Source of the DNA: Neiella holothuriorum
Lineage (GTDB): Bacteria > Pseudomonadota > Gammaproteobacteria > Enterobacterales > Neiellaceae
NCBI RefSeq assembly: GCF_019457915.1
Contig: NZ_JAHZSS010000005.1
Span: forward strand, 1 to 64,000
Length of the DNA: 64,000 nucleotides
Direction: 5' to 3'
The position numbers and the translations under genes are program-made. Positions 6,179-15,838 of the stretch are shown here, one piece after another. The notes beneath the pieces are model-generated. The model searched no databases, was not told where the DNA came from, and saw nothing but the letters and a program-made list of their open reading frames with translations. The first letter of the stretch is position 1. Each line of letters begins with the position of its first letter.

Positions 6179-9100
6179 GAATCAAGGTATCTAAGTAGTG
6201 AGTGATATTAACGAAATTGCACTGCTTCAAATCAGTACCCAGGCGTTCAATAAACTGGCCGCAGATACGATTGTCTTGCTCCAGTTCGTGGAATTTCTGA
6301 CTAAAGGCGCTCATGTAACCAATCTCCGCCCAACTTTTTAATTGCAGCAACACATCAGCGGTGGGGATTTGGTCACCTCTGGTGATCAACTCGGTTGCTT
6401 CGTCATCGGCAAAATCCCAGCTCAATTTGAGATGTTTTTCTAGCGTTTCTAGCAAGGTCTCAAGAGCAACAGGTTTGGTGATGTAGTCGTCATGTAATTG
6501 CGCAACAATGCTTTTTTGTTCCATTTCTAGGGTATTGGCAGAAAACATCACAATGGGCGCAGTGACACTCGCGGCGCGAAGCTGTTCAGCCAATTGCCAG
6601 CCCGACATACCGGGCATTTGGATATCGAGCAAATACAAGTCAAACGCACTTGATTGGGTTTGACTGATGCAGTCGCTTGCATCGGCCGCTTGATGAATGT
6701 TGAAGCCTAACGGGGTCAGCATGTGGTGCAGCATTTCACGCTGAGCAGGTTCATCATCCACCACCATAATTTTAAATGGCCCACCTTGGTACCCGAGGAC
6801 TTTCGCATGATGAATTTCAGCGCTGGATTCAGGTTGTTGTACTTCCGCCAACATCAGGCTGAGGGTAAAGGTACTGCCCTGCCCTAATTGCGTGTCACAG
6901 CGGATCTCGCCGCCCATCAACTCAGCCAAGCTGTTGGAAATGGTCAGGCCAAGGCCGGTACCACGGATCCCTTTTGCCGATGAGGCTTCGCCGCGCTCAA
7001 AGGGTTTGAAGATCCGTTCAACGTCTTGCTTGCCAATGCCAATACCGGTATCAGAGACGCTAAACCGAGCCACATCGCTTCTGAAGCTAACGCTCAATGT
7101 CACGCTGCCCTTGGAGGTAAACTTGATAGCGTTATTGAGTAAATTAATAAGAATTTGGCGCAGCCGCTTTTTGTCCGCCGCCACGTAGGCTGGTAGTCGA
7201 TCGCTGATCTCAGCCGTAAAATTAATGCCTTTGCGCTGCGCTTGTAGCTGAAACATGTCGACAAGCTGGGTGAGCAGTGCGCGCACGTTGAATTCATCGC
7301 GCGCAAGTTCAAGCCGGCCGGCTTCAATCTTAGAGATTTCCAATAAGCCTTCGAGCAAGTCAGATAAGTGTTCGCCGCTGCGTTTTAAAATATGGGCATA
7401 ATCGCGTTTTTGTTGGGTCAGCTCATCGTCGTTACATAGCAACTGGGCATAACCGAGCAAAATATTCAGTGGCGTACGAAGCTCGTGACTGATCCCCGCC
7501 AAGTACCGGCTTTTAGCTTGGTTGGCGGTTTCAGCTAACTCTTTGGCGTGTTGCAGCGCTTTGTGCGTTTCTTGGTGGGCTTCGACTTCTTCGGTCAGCA
7601 AACGAGCGTGCGACTGCACTTCTTTCATGGCCACCAGTCCACTGGAGCGCGCCAGTACAAATAGCCAACTGACCACACCAATTAAGATTAACAACAAGAA
7701 GAATGCTTTTACAAAACCCCAAAAAACTGGGTCGGAGACGTAATCGGCCTCATAGGGTAACTGCGCGTAAGCCAGCGTTAAGATCACCGCCATAATGGTG
7801 CTGATGGTGATCATCACCAACATAAATTGGCCCAGCGAAGACGACAGATGAGTCATCCAAGCGGGATTTAAATAAGGGCTCAACCAGCGCTTGAACTGGG
7901 CACCTATGGTGGCTTTGGGGCGACATTTATCGCCACAGCGAACGTCCAGCGAACAGCACAACGAGCAGATTGGCCCTGCGTATGCTGGGCACCACGCCAT
8001 GTCTTCGTGCTCAAATTCCATTTCACAGATGCTACAAGTGCTTTCGGGCTGATCAATTGGTTGAGCCGCACGAACCAAATAGAATCGCCCTTTGGTCCAG
8101 TAGGCAATGGCTGGGGCGGTAATAAACGGTAATGCGAACGCCATGTACGACGCCAACGCTTTGCAGATCTCACCGAAGAAATCCATGTGCGCCATAAAGC
8201 CAATGGTAGATGCGATAAGCATGGAGCCGAGGCCAACCGGATTGATGTCATACAGTTGCGAGCGCTTGAATTCGATGTGCTTTGGGCTTAGTCCCAGCGG
8301 TTTATTGATGATGAGATCGGCAACCAACGTGCCGATCCAAGCCAACACCAACACGGAATAAACCTGCAGCATACTTTCAATGGCTTGATAAACACCCAGC
8401 TCCATCAACAACAAAGCAATGGTGACATTGAAGAACATCCACACCACTCGGCCTGGATGACTGTGGGTTAAACGAGAAAAGAAATTCGACCACGCTAACG
8501 AGCCTGCATAGGCGTTGGCGACGTTGATTTTTAGCTGCGAAACAATGACAAAAATCGCCGCCAGCAATACGCTCACTCTCGGGTTGTCGGTGACGTAGCT
8601 AAACACCACTTGATACATATGCGCCGGATCGTCGGCTACCGCTACGGCAACGCCGTGTTTTACGGCTAGATACGCCAGAAAACTGCCCAGCACCAGTTTT
8701 GCCGCGCCCACAAACATCCAGCCAGGGCCGCCCAAAATCACCGCGCTCCACCACTTCAATTTGGTCGTTTTTTCTGGCGGCGGCAAAAACCGCAGAAAGT
8801 CGACCTGCTCGCCTATTTGTGCCACGACCGATAGCAATACTGCCGAAGCCGCGCCAAACATCAGCAAATCAAAACTATTGCCATCAACGCCATCAACACC
8901 GGCGAACGATAACCACTCGTCAACTCGACTGTCTGGGTGGCTGAAGACGTAAAACAACGGCACCAGTTGCATCAACAACCACAATGGTTGTGTCCACAAT
9001 TGGAACTTACCAATACGGCTAATGCCGTGCATCACCAGCGGGATCACAACCACAGTGCTGATGATGTAACCCACGACTAATGGGATCCCGAGCAATAACT

Positions 9101-9575
9101 GCAAGGCCATCGACATGATGGCTGCTTCTAAGGCAAAGAAGATGAAGGTAAAGGAGGCGTAAATTAACGAAACGACAGTGGAGCCAATATAACCAAACCC
9201 CGCACCACGGCTTAATAAATCGACATCAACACCATATTTAGCGGCGTAATAGCTAATGGGTAAGCCGCTGATAAACACCACACATGCAACGGCTAAAATG
9301 GCCCATAACGCATTGGTGACACCGTAATTCAGGGTGATTGCGCCACCAAGTGCTTCGAGCACCAAAAACGACACTGTGCCTAGGGCGGTGTTGGCAATCC
9401 ACGCTGACGACCATTTTCGCGCGCGCTTCGCGGTAAAGCGCAAGGCAAAGTCTTCTTGCATCTCATTACAGACGAATTTGTTGTAGATACGGCGAGTAAC
9501 AAGGACTTTCTGCATACTTTTGGCGAGCTGCCCTGCGCTTGGCAGATTTGCTTCCTGCGGCACTTTTTGCTGCAT
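6156..9575 (-). CDS. hybrid sensor histidine kinase with N-terminal NCS1-like permease domain
   Basis: A 1139-residue fusion protein. Residues about 45-500 form some 12 membrane segments with NCS1 (nucleobase permease) signatures, such as L-L-S-R-G-A-G-F-G-Y-I-G and T-Q-P-L-W. Residues 514-551 are a Cys cluster (C514, C517, C529, C537, C540, C541, C547, C551) that looks able to bind zinc. Two more membrane segments (about 581-604 and 620-642) lead to a coiled coil, then HisKA (H697 in I-S-H-E-L-R-T-P), HATPase (N-L-L-N-N-A, D-T-G-I-G-I, G-T-G-L-G-L) and a receiver with D984. A helical tail of about 100 residues ends the protein. It probably senses a nitrogenous solute and signals through its own receiver and the overlapping LuxR-type regulator. 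Neighbourhood suggests urea or a related compound. Whether it still transports is unknown. Confidence 0.9.
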   Translation of the reverse strand: MQQKVPQEANLPSAGQLAKSMQKVLVTRRIYNKFVCNEMQEDFALRFTAKRARKWSSAWIANTALGTVSFLVLEALGGAITLNYGVTNALWAILAVACVVFISGLPISYYAAKYGVDVDLLSRGAGFGYIGSTVVSLIYASFTFIFFALEAAIMSMALQLLLGIPLVVGYIISTVVVIPLVMHGISRIGKFQLWTQPLWLLMQLVPLFYVFSHPDSRVDEWLSFAGVDGVDGNSFDLLMFGAASAVLLSVVAQIGEQVDFLRFLPPPEKTTKLKWWSAVILGGPGWMFVGAAKLVLGSFLAYLAVKHGVAVAVADDPAHMYQVVFSYVTDNPRVSVLLAAIFVIVSQLKINVANAYAGSLAWSNFFSRLTHSHPGRVVWMFFNVTIALLLMELGVYQAIESMLQVYSVLVLAWIGTLVADLIINKPLGLSPKHIEFKRSQLYDINPVGLGSMLIASTIGFMAHMDFFGEICKALASYMAFALPFITAPAIAYWTKGRFYLVRAAQPIDQPESTCSICEMEFEHEDMAWCPAYAGPICSLCCSLDVRCGDKCRPKATIGAQFKRWLSPYLNPAWMTHLSSSLGQFMLVMITISTIMAVILTLAYAQLPYEADYVSDPVFWGFVKAFFLLLILIGVVSWLFVLARSSGLVAMKEVQSHARLLTEEVEAHQETHKALQHAKELAETANQAKSRYLAGISHELRTPLNILLGYAQLLCNDDELTQQKRDYAHILKRSGEHLSDLLEGLLEISKIEAGRLELARDEFNVRALLTQLVDMFQLQAQRKGINFTAEISDRLPAYVAADKKRLRQILINLLNNAIKFTSKGSVTLSVSFRSDVARFSVSDTGIGIGKQDVERIFKPFERGEASSAKGIRGTGLGLTISNSLAELMGGEIRCDTQLGQGSTFTLSLMLAEVQQPESSAEIHHAKVLGYQGGPFKIMVVDDEPAQREMLHHMLTPLGFNIHQAADASDCISQTQSSAFDLYLLDIQMPGMSGWQLAEQLRAASVTAPIVMFSANTLEMEQKSIVAQLHDDYITKPVALETLLETLEKHLKLSWDFADDEATELITRGDQIPTADVLLQLKSWAEIGYMSAFSQKFHELEQDNRICGQFIERLGTDLKQCNFVNITHYLDTLIHEPSSNK

Positions 9576-9823
9576 AGGTGAACTTCGTTTTCCTAGTTTA
9601 TTGAGTCAGCCTTTTTCCGAACATGCGTTATTTGACGTAGGCCTATGCGCTAATCACCTCATTGGCCGTTTTCTTGATTCCCCGGATAGTAGCTACAAGC
9701 CAACGTTGCAGGATCGCAAACAGGGATTTTCCAAGCGTCGCCTGAGCCTGAAACGTTAGCGACAAAAACACACTGCGAAGGTTTTAACGAAATATCAACA
9801 TAACATTTTTCAGGAGAAATAGC

Positions 9824-10825
9824 GTGATGAAAGGCTTTCACAAGAACGCACTAGCACTGGCAGTACTGATGGCGAGCCCAATGGCCAACGCCCTTACCGC
9901 CGACGAACTTGCAGCTCAATTCGACAAATTCAGCATCTCTGGCTTTGTAGACATGTCTTACTACTACGAAGATCCAGATGATGGCAGCTCAGATTCAAGT
10001 GCAGCACTTGATCAGGCTGAAGTGCAACTAGGTTTCGCCTTTACTGACCAACTCAGCACCCATGCCGATATCGAATGGCATGACAATGGTGATGGCGAAG
10101 AAATGCACCTTGAGCAAATGACCATCAACTATGCCTTCAACGACAAATTCTCAGCCAAAGCCGGTCGCTTCTTAAGTTACTCCGGTTGGGAAACCGAAGA
10201 TCCAACAGGTTTGTTCCAATATTCCGGTACCGGCTATGGCAAATACTTCTACGGCGCATATCAACAAGGTGTTTCCGGTTTGTATACCGGTGACATGTTT
10301 AGCGCAGCCGTATCTGTGGTTGCAGATACCGGCAACCTAAAAGGCGATGGCAGCGATTTCTCAAACCCAGCAATTGAAACCATGCTGGCGTTCAACCCAA
10401 TTGAATCAGTGACGGTGAAAGGTTTTTATCTGGCGGATAAGAACGATGATACTGGCGAAGACATTAGCATGGTCAACGTTTGGGCCAGCTATGCCGAAGG
10501 CCCAATCACACTCGCTGCGGAATACAACACGTCTGAAGAAACTTACGCGGCAACCGCTGTTGGCGGCGTTGGTGCAGAAGCCGATGGTTACTTGTTTATG
10601 GCCAATTATGCCTTTGAACAAGCCGGTATCACTCTGCGTTACCACGCTTGGGAAGTTGAAGACGGATCAGGCGCCACTGTTGAAGACATTAGCGGTGTCA
10701 CCATCTCGCCAAGCTATGCCATCAATGACTACCTGCTGATTGTTGCTGAATACCGTATGGATACCGACGACGCCACCGACGTTGATACCGACAGTTTTGC
10801 ACTTGAAGCACTGCTGACCTTCTAA
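9824..10825 (+). CDS. outer membrane beta-barrel porin, probably part of the urea uptake operon
   Basis: A 333-residue protein with a signal peptide (cleavage near M-A-N-A-L, residue 24) and a beta-rich body of alternating residues ending in phenylalanine, as in barrel proteins inserted by BamA. It is acidic and aromatic-rich. It resembles small porins of the OmpL/BBP2 type often found upstream of urtA in marine gammaproteobacteria, where it would let urea or short amides cross the outer membrane. Two starts are possible, GTG 9824 or ATG 9827; CAGGAG at 9811 serves either. It is 42 bases before urtA and divergent from the kinase gene. Confidence 0.85.
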   Translation: MMKGFHKNALALAVLMASPMANALTADELAAQFDKFSISGFVDMSYYYEDPDDGSSDSSAALDQAEVQLGFAFTDQLSTHADIEWHDNGDGEEMHLEQMTINYAFNDKFSAKAGRFLSYSGWETEDPTGLFQYSGTGYGKYFYGAYQQGVSGLYTGDMFSAAVSVVADTGNLKGDGSDFSNPAIETMLAFNPIESVTVKGFYLADKNDDTGEDISMVNVWASYAEGPITLAAEYNTSEETYAATAVGGVGAEADGYLFMANYAFEQAGITLRYHAWEVEDGSGATVEDISGVTISPSYAINDYLLIVAEYRMDTDDATDVDTDSFALEALLTF

Positions 10826-10867
10826 ATGACTCGTTCAAATATGCTCGTTAAACAAGGATAAATAACG

Positions 10868-12148
10868 ATGAACCTGAAAAAAATAATGTTAGCTGCGGCC
10901 ATTGCCGGCAGCATGAGCGCCACCCAAGCGATGGCAGCAGATGACACCATTAAAGTGGGCGTACTGCACTCACTGTCGGGCACCATGGCCATCAGCGAAA
11001 CAACCCTAAAAGACACCATGTTGATGCTGATTGATGAGCAAAACAAAAAAGGTGGCTTGCTCGGTAAGAAGCTTGAAGCCGTGGTTGTTGACCCCGCCTC
11101 TAACTGGCCACTGTTTGCGGAAAAAGCCCGCGAACTGATTGAGAAAAAAGATGTTGATGCGGTGTTCGGTTGCTGGACATCGGTATCACGTAAATCGGTA
11201 TTACCCGTATTTGAAGAGCTTGATAGCTTACTGTTCTACCCCGTTCAGTACGAAGGTGAAGAGTCATCGAAAAACGTGTTCTACACGGGTGCTGCGCCAA
11301 ACCAACAGGCGATCCCTGCGGTTGACTACTTGATGGATCAAGGCGTTAAACGTTGGGTTCTGGCCGGTACTGACTATGTGTACCCACGAACCACCAACAA
11401 GATCCTCGAAGCTTACTTAAAAGCCAAAGGCGTAGCGGCTTCAGACATCATGATCAACTACACCCCGTTTGGTCATTCTGATTGGCAGTCGATCGTTTCT
11501 GACATCAAGAAATTCGGCTCGAAAGGCCAAAAAACGGCAGTGGTCTCCACCATTAACGGTGACGCCAACGTGCCGTTCTACAAAGAGCTGGGTAACCAAG
11601 GCATCAGCGCAGATGAGATCCCTGTGGTGGCGTTCTCGGTTGGTGAAGAAGAGTTATCAGGTATCGATACCAAGCCGCTAGTGGGCCACCTTGCGGCGTG
11701 GAACTACTTCATGAGCGTTGAGTCGGACGTTAACGACGAGTTCATCGATGCATGGCACGCCTTCATCAAAGACGAAGATCGCGTCACTAATGATCCAATG
11801 GAAGCCCATTACATTGGTTTCAACATGTGGGTTGAGGCCGTTGAGAAAGCCGGCACCACGGATCCAAGCGTGGTAGGCGATGCGCTGATTGGCGTAAGTG
11901 TACCCAACCTCACCGGCGGCTATTCAGCCATGATGCCAAATCACCACATTACCAAACCCGTGTTGATCGGTGAGATTCAAGATGACGGCCAATTTGAGAC
12001 CGTTTGGAAGACCTCTGGTCTGGTCGCTGGTGATGCATGGTCTGACTACCTGCAAGGTTCTAAAGATTTGATTTCAGACTGGCGCGCACCACTGTCTTGC
12101 GGCAACTACAACGTTAAGACATCGAAGTGTTCGGGTCAGAACTACTAA
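10868..12148 (+). CDS. urtA: urea ABC transporter substrate-binding protein
   Basis: A 426-residue periplasmic binding protein of the urea/short-amide type, related to branched-chain amino acid binders. It has a signal peptide (A-Q-A-M-A-A-D-D, cleavage about residue 23), then I-K-V-G-V-L-H-S-L-S-G-T-M-A, V-V-V-D-P-A-S-N-W-P and V-F-G-C-W-T-S-V-S-R-K-S-V, which are hallmark UrtA segments. Length is normal. It binds urea and delivers it to the UrtBC membrane channel. It is second in the porin-urtABCDE-ureD operon and is followed by a strong hairpin before urtB, which fits higher expression of the binding protein than of the membrane parts. Confidence 0.96.
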   Translation: MNLKKIMLAAAIAGSMSATQAMAADDTIKVGVLHSLSGTMAISETTLKDTMLMLIDEQNKKGGLLGKKLEAVVVDPASNWPLFAEKARELIEKKDVDAVFGCWTSVSRKSVLPVFEELDSLLFYPVQYEGEESSKNVFYTGAAPNQQAIPAVDYLMDQGVKRWVLAGTDYVYPRTTNKILEAYLKAKGVAASDIMINYTPFGHSDWQSIVSDIKKFGSKGQKTAVVSTINGDANVPFYKELGNQGISADEIPVVAFSVGEEELSGIDTKPLVGHLAAWNYFMSVESDVNDEFIDAWHAFIKDEDRVTNDPMEAHYIGFNMWVEAVEKAGTTDPSVVGDALIGVSVPNLTGGYSAMMPNHHITKPVLIGEIQDDGQFETVWKTSGLVAGDAWSDYLQGSKDLISDWRAPLSCGNYNVKTSKCSGQNY

Positions 12149-12204
12149 TTTTGCTAGTTTTCTCCCAACAAAGCAGTACCACACGTTAAGTGTACACCTG
12201 GATT

Positions 12205-12240
12205 GATGGCCTCTCTTTTGGGGGGCCATCCTTTTTCCTT
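12205..12240 (+). terminator. intrinsic terminator or attenuator between urtA and urtB
   Basis: GATGGCC (12205-12211) and GGCCATC (12224-12230) pair, extended by G-T and C-G pairs around a CTTTT-type loop, and CTTTTTCCTTTT follows at once. This is a typical rho-independent structure. Because urtBCDE have no obvious promoter of their own, partial read-through would give more urtA transcript than urtB-E transcript. Confidence 0.75.
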
Positions 12241-12263
12241 TTAGCAGTTCTGGAGGAACGCAA

Positions 12264-13868
12264 ATGATAGCTCGGGTACTTTGGAGCTTTTTGCTACTCG
12301 CTTGCGCATTGACCACCCATGCCGCAACGCTTGAGCAAGGCCTAGAACAATTAAAATCCAAGGACTTCAGCCATATTGAACAGGGCATTGCTACGATTGC
12401 AGCCAGTGGTGATGACAACGCAGAATTGATCCTGAATCTGCTGTTAAATGGCGAGATATACCGCCACAAAAAATCCAATGAGTTGGTAACCATTCAAGGT
12501 AAGGAAGATAAACAGCTCATTATCGTCAATTTGTTTGATGACTCAGGTGATAGCGCCCAGACCGTCAGCAAACGAAAAATCAAAAAAGTTCGAATTAACA
12601 ATAAGCTCCGCGCTAGTTTAAAGTCAGCCATTGCATCGCTAAAACTCAACTCAAACGATCCTGTATTGCGACTTGAAGCGGTTAATCAACTGATTGGCAA
12701 GCTCAACCCTGTGCTCTACCAAACCTTATTAGAACGTCAGCAAACGGAGTCTGACGATCGCGTTAAATCGCTCATTGATGTTGCGCTCGCCGTTACCGAT
12801 TTAAATAGCCAAGACAGCGATAAAGCCAGCCAAATTAATGCCATTGAGTTGTTGTCAGAAAGCTTGCAACCTGCTGCCCGCAATGCCTTACAGCAGTTTG
12901 TTGACGAAACAGATAATGCGTCGCTTAAATTTAAAGCCAATAAAGGTTTGCGCAGCATTGACGAAAGACGCAAATGGGCCGGCCATGCCGAGACCTTATT
13001 TTTTGGTTTAAGCCTTGGTTCAGTATTGGTATTGGCCGCCATCGGTTTGGCCATTACGTTTGGCGTGATGGGCGTCATTAACATGGCGCACGGCGAGTTG
13101 ATCATGCTCGGCGCCTACACCACCTATGTGGTTCAGTTGCTGATGCCGAACAATATTGCCCTGTCCATTTTAGTGTCGATTCCAGCCGCATTTTTAGTTT
13201 CAGCAATAGCCGGGATCATGATTGAGCGCGGCGTTATTCGGTTTTTGTACGGTCGCCCGCTCGAAACATTATTGGCAACCTTTGGCATCAGCTTAATCTT
13301 GCAACAAGCGGTTCGTTCTGTTTTTTCTCCGCTAAACCGCTCGGTTGCAACACCTGAATTCATGAGTGGCGTGATTGAGATTAATCCGGTGCTCAGCCTT
13401 ACCTTAAATCGCCTCTACATTATTGCGTTCTGCCTGATTGTTTTTGCGCTGTTGTTCATGCTGCTGCGCTATACCCGGCTCGGAATTGAAGTGCGTGCAG
13501 TGGCCCAAAACCGGGCTATGGCCAGAGCCATGGGGGTTCGCTCAGAATGGGTGGATGCCATGACCTTTGGACTCGGTTCCGGCATTGCTGGTGTGGCAGG
13601 TGTGGCATTAAGCCAGCTCACTAACGTCGGGCCAAACTTGGGACAGGCTTACATCATCGATTCATTTATGGTGGTGGTGTTTGGTGGCGTCGGCAACTTA
13701 TGGGGCACCTTAGTCGCAGGATTGTCGCTAGGTGTTGCGAACAAAATTATGGAGCCATGGGCCGGTGCTGTGCTGGCAAAAATCTTGGTGCTGGTATTCA
13801 TCATTCTATTTATTCAAAAACGGCCGCGCGGATTGTTCCCTCAGAAAGGCCGTTCGGCTGAGGGTTAA
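12264..13868 (+). CDS. urtB: urea ABC transporter permease UrtB
   Basis: A 534-residue inner membrane permease. A signal sequence (first 20 residues) and a hydrophilic helical, HEAT-like region of about 220 residues come before the LivH-type permease domain, which starts near residue 245. That extension is common in gammaproteobacterial UrtB. The permease part shows G-V-M-G-V-I-N-M-A-H-G-E-L and V-V-V-F-G-G-V-G-N-L-W-G-T. TGGAGG precedes the ATG. It forms the urea translocation path with UrtC, whose gene begins three bases after this stop. Confidence 0.96.
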   Translation: MIARVLWSFLLLACALTTHAATLEQGLEQLKSKDFSHIEQGIATIAASGDDNAELILNLLLNGEIYRHKKSNELVTIQGKEDKQLIIVNLFDDSGDSAQTVSKRKIKKVRINNKLRASLKSAIASLKLNSNDPVLRLEAVNQLIGKLNPVLYQTLLERQQTESDDRVKSLIDVALAVTDLNSQDSDKASQINAIELLSESLQPAARNALQQFVDETDNASLKFKANKGLRSIDERRKWAGHAETLFFGLSLGSVLVLAAIGLAITFGVMGVINMAHGELIMLGAYTTYVVQLLMPNNIALSILVSIPAAFLVSAIAGIMIERGVIRFLYGRPLETLLATFGISLILQQAVRSVFSPLNRSVATPEFMSGVIEINPVLSLTLNRLYIIAFCLIVFALLFMLLRYTRLGIEVRAVAQNRAMARAMGVRSEWVDAMTFGLGSGIAGVAGVALSQLTNVGPNLGQAYIIDSFMVVVFGGVGNLWGTLVAGLSLGVANKIMEPWAGAVLAKILVLVFIILFIQKRPRGLFPQKGRSAEG

Positions 13869-13871
13869 TCC

Positions 13872-15014
13872 ATGACAACATATCAAGGAATTTTCGATAA
13901 AAGCACCGTGCGTTTTCTTGCCGTGCTCATCGCCATTGCGGCGGCGGTGCCGCTGCTTAATACGCTGGATAGCTCAAACCCGTTGCATGTATCGACGTAC
14001 ACCATGACCTTAATGGGCAAGTACCTGTGCTATGCCTTGCTAGCCGTTGCCGTGGATTTAGTCTGGGGTTATTTGGGGATCTTGAGCCTTGGTCATGCCG
14101 CATTTTTTGCATTAGGCGGTTATGCCATGGGCATGTATTTGATGCGTCAAATTGGTGATCGCGGCGTGTATGGCGATCCCCTCCTCCCTGATTTTATGGT
14201 GTTTCTTAACTGGCAAGAATTGCCATGGTTTTGGAACGGCTTTGATCAGTTTTGGTATGCCGCACTCATGATTGTGTTGGTGCCTGGTTTGCTGGCGTTT
14301 GTATTTGGTTGGTTAGCATTCCGCTCACGCGTGACGGGTGTTTATCTATCGATTATTACGCAAGCCCTAACCTACGCCTTACTACTGGCTTTTTTCCGTA
14401 ACGAAATGGGATTTGGCGGCAACAATGGTCTGACCGATTTCAAAGATATCTTAGGCTTTGATCTGCAAGCCAATGCGACACGTGTGGCGCTATATATCGC
14501 TTCAGCCGTAGCGCTTGGACTGAGTTATATTGCCTGCCGCTTTGTGGTCACAAGCCGTTTAGGTCGAGTCGCAATGGCCATTCGCGATGCCGAATCGAGA
14601 ACCCGCTTTATTGGCTATAAAGTTGAAAATGTAAAACTGTTTATCTTTGTGATGTCAGCGGTACTGGCTGGCATTGCCGGAGCACTGTACGTCCCGCAGG
14701 TTGGCATTATTAACCCGTCGGAATTCTCGCCCCTTAACTCCATTGAGTTAGTGGTTTGGGTTGCCCTTGGTGGTCGCGCCACGCTTTACGGCGCCGTCGT
14801 TGGCGCAGTGGCAGTCAACTACGCAAAAACCTACTTAACCGCGGCGCTACCCGAAGTTTGGTTGTTTACCCTTGGCGCCATGTTTGTGCTGGTGACACTG
14901 TTCTTACCGAAAGGTGTCATGGGGATCTTGCAACGTAAATCGCCTGCTAACAGTAGCGGCTCTGACGACGACACACCTAAACCAGAATTACCGCAAGATG
15001 GAGTTAAAGCATGA
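13872..15014 (+). CDS. urtC: urea ABC transporter permease UrtC
   Basis: A 380-residue LivM-type inner membrane permease with about ten hydrophobic segments. Family patterns seen are V-D-L-V-W-G-Y-L-G-I-L-S-L-G-H-A-A-F-F-A and A-I-R-D-A-E-S-R-T-R-F-I-G-Y, the latter near the coupling helix that meets the ATPases. Length is normal. It partners UrtB. Its end overlaps the urtD start by four bases (ATGA), so the two are probably translationally coupled. Confidence 0.96.
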   Translation: MTTYQGIFDKSTVRFLAVLIAIAAAVPLLNTLDSSNPLHVSTYTMTLMGKYLCYALLAVAVDLVWGYLGILSLGHAAFFALGGYAMGMYLMRQIGDRGVYGDPLLPDFMVFLNWQELPWFWNGFDQFWYAALMIVLVPGLLAFVFGWLAFRSRVTGVYLSIITQALTYALLLAFFRNEMGFGGNNGLTDFKDILGFDLQANATRVALYIASAVALGLSYIACRFVVTSRLGRVAMAIRDAESRTRFIGYKVENVKLFIFVMSAVLAGIAGALYVPQVGIINPSEFSPLNSIELVVWVALGGRATLYGAVVGAVAVNYAKTYLTAALPEVWLFTLGAMFVLVTLFLPKGVMGILQRKSPANSSGSDDDTPKPELPQDGVKA

Positions 15015-15832
15015 GGCTTATTGAAGAATTTCAACATCGCGAAAAGGTGTTCGATTTCATGATGCCGAACACCAGCCCAGCATTAGATGTCAGCAAGGGG
15101 TACCTACTCTATTTAGAAGACATCAGTGTCAGCTTTGATGGTTTCAAAGCCATCAATAACCTCAACTTGTATATCAAAGAAGGTGAACTGCGTTGCATCA
15201 TTGGGCCAAATGGCGCCGGTAAAACCACCATGATGGACATCATCACGGGGAAAACCCGACCGGATTCTGGTTCTGCTTGGTTTGGCCAAAAAATCAATCT
15301 GTTAGAAATGTCCGAGCCGGAAATTGCCCAAGCGGGTATTGGTCGAAAATTTCAAAAACCAACAGTGTTTGAACATCAAACAGTGTTTGCCAACTTGGAA
15401 TTATCAATGGCCGGCGCCAAAGGCGTATTTACCACGTTGATGGCTCGGTTCAGTGCATCGCAACTCGATCACATTGACCACGTTCTCAATCAGATTGGAC
15501 TTAAGCAGCAACGTAACTTGCTCGCTGGCGCCCTCTCCCACGGCCAGAAACAGTGGCTAGAAATTGGCATGTTGTTAATGCAGAACCCCAAGCTTTTACT
15601 CGTTGATGAACCCGTTGCCGGCATGACCCATCAAGAGATGGATCGAACCGGCGAGTTATTGTCTTCGTTAGCCGGTGAGCACACCGTCATTCTGGTGGAG
15701 CACGACATGGATTTTGTTCGCTCGCTGGCAAATCAAGTCACCGTGCTACACCAAGGTTCGGTGCTCGCTGAGGGCACCATGGATCAAGTGCAAAGTGACA
15801 AGAAAGTCGTGCAAGTGTATTTAGGGGAGTAA
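15011..15832 (+). CDS. urtD: urea ABC transporter ATP-binding protein UrtD
   Basis: A 273-residue ABC ATPase of the LivG type. Walker A is G-P-N-G-A-G-K-T-T (about residues 65-73), the signature region is L-S-H-G-Q-K-Q-W, as usual for UrtD, Walker B is L-L-L-V-D-E-P-V-A-G-M-T and the switch is V-E-H-D. About 20 extra N-terminal residues precede the usual start of the domain. It powers urea import together with UrtE. The ATG overlaps the urtC stop. Confidence 0.96.
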   Translation: MRLIEEFQHREKVFDFMMPNTSPALDVSKGYLLYLEDISVSFDGFKAINNLNLYIKEGELRCIIGPNGAGKTTMMDIITGKTRPDSGSAWFGQKINLLEMSEPEIAQAGIGRKFQKPTVFEHQTVFANLELSMAGAKGVFTTLMARFSASQLDHIDHVLNQIGLKQQRNLLAGALSHGQKQWLEIGMLLMQNPKLLLVDEPVAGMTHQEMDRTGELLSSLAGEHTVILVEHDMDFVRSLANQVTVLHQGSVLAEGTMDQVQSDKKVVQVYLGE

Positions 15833-15838
15833 TCGCGG

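Noticed and set aside
9661-9680. Sequence resembling a sigma-54 promoter (TTGGC...TTGATT) before the porin-urt operon
   Set aside because: The essential GC of the -12 element is GA, so it does not meet the consensus; no other good match was found.
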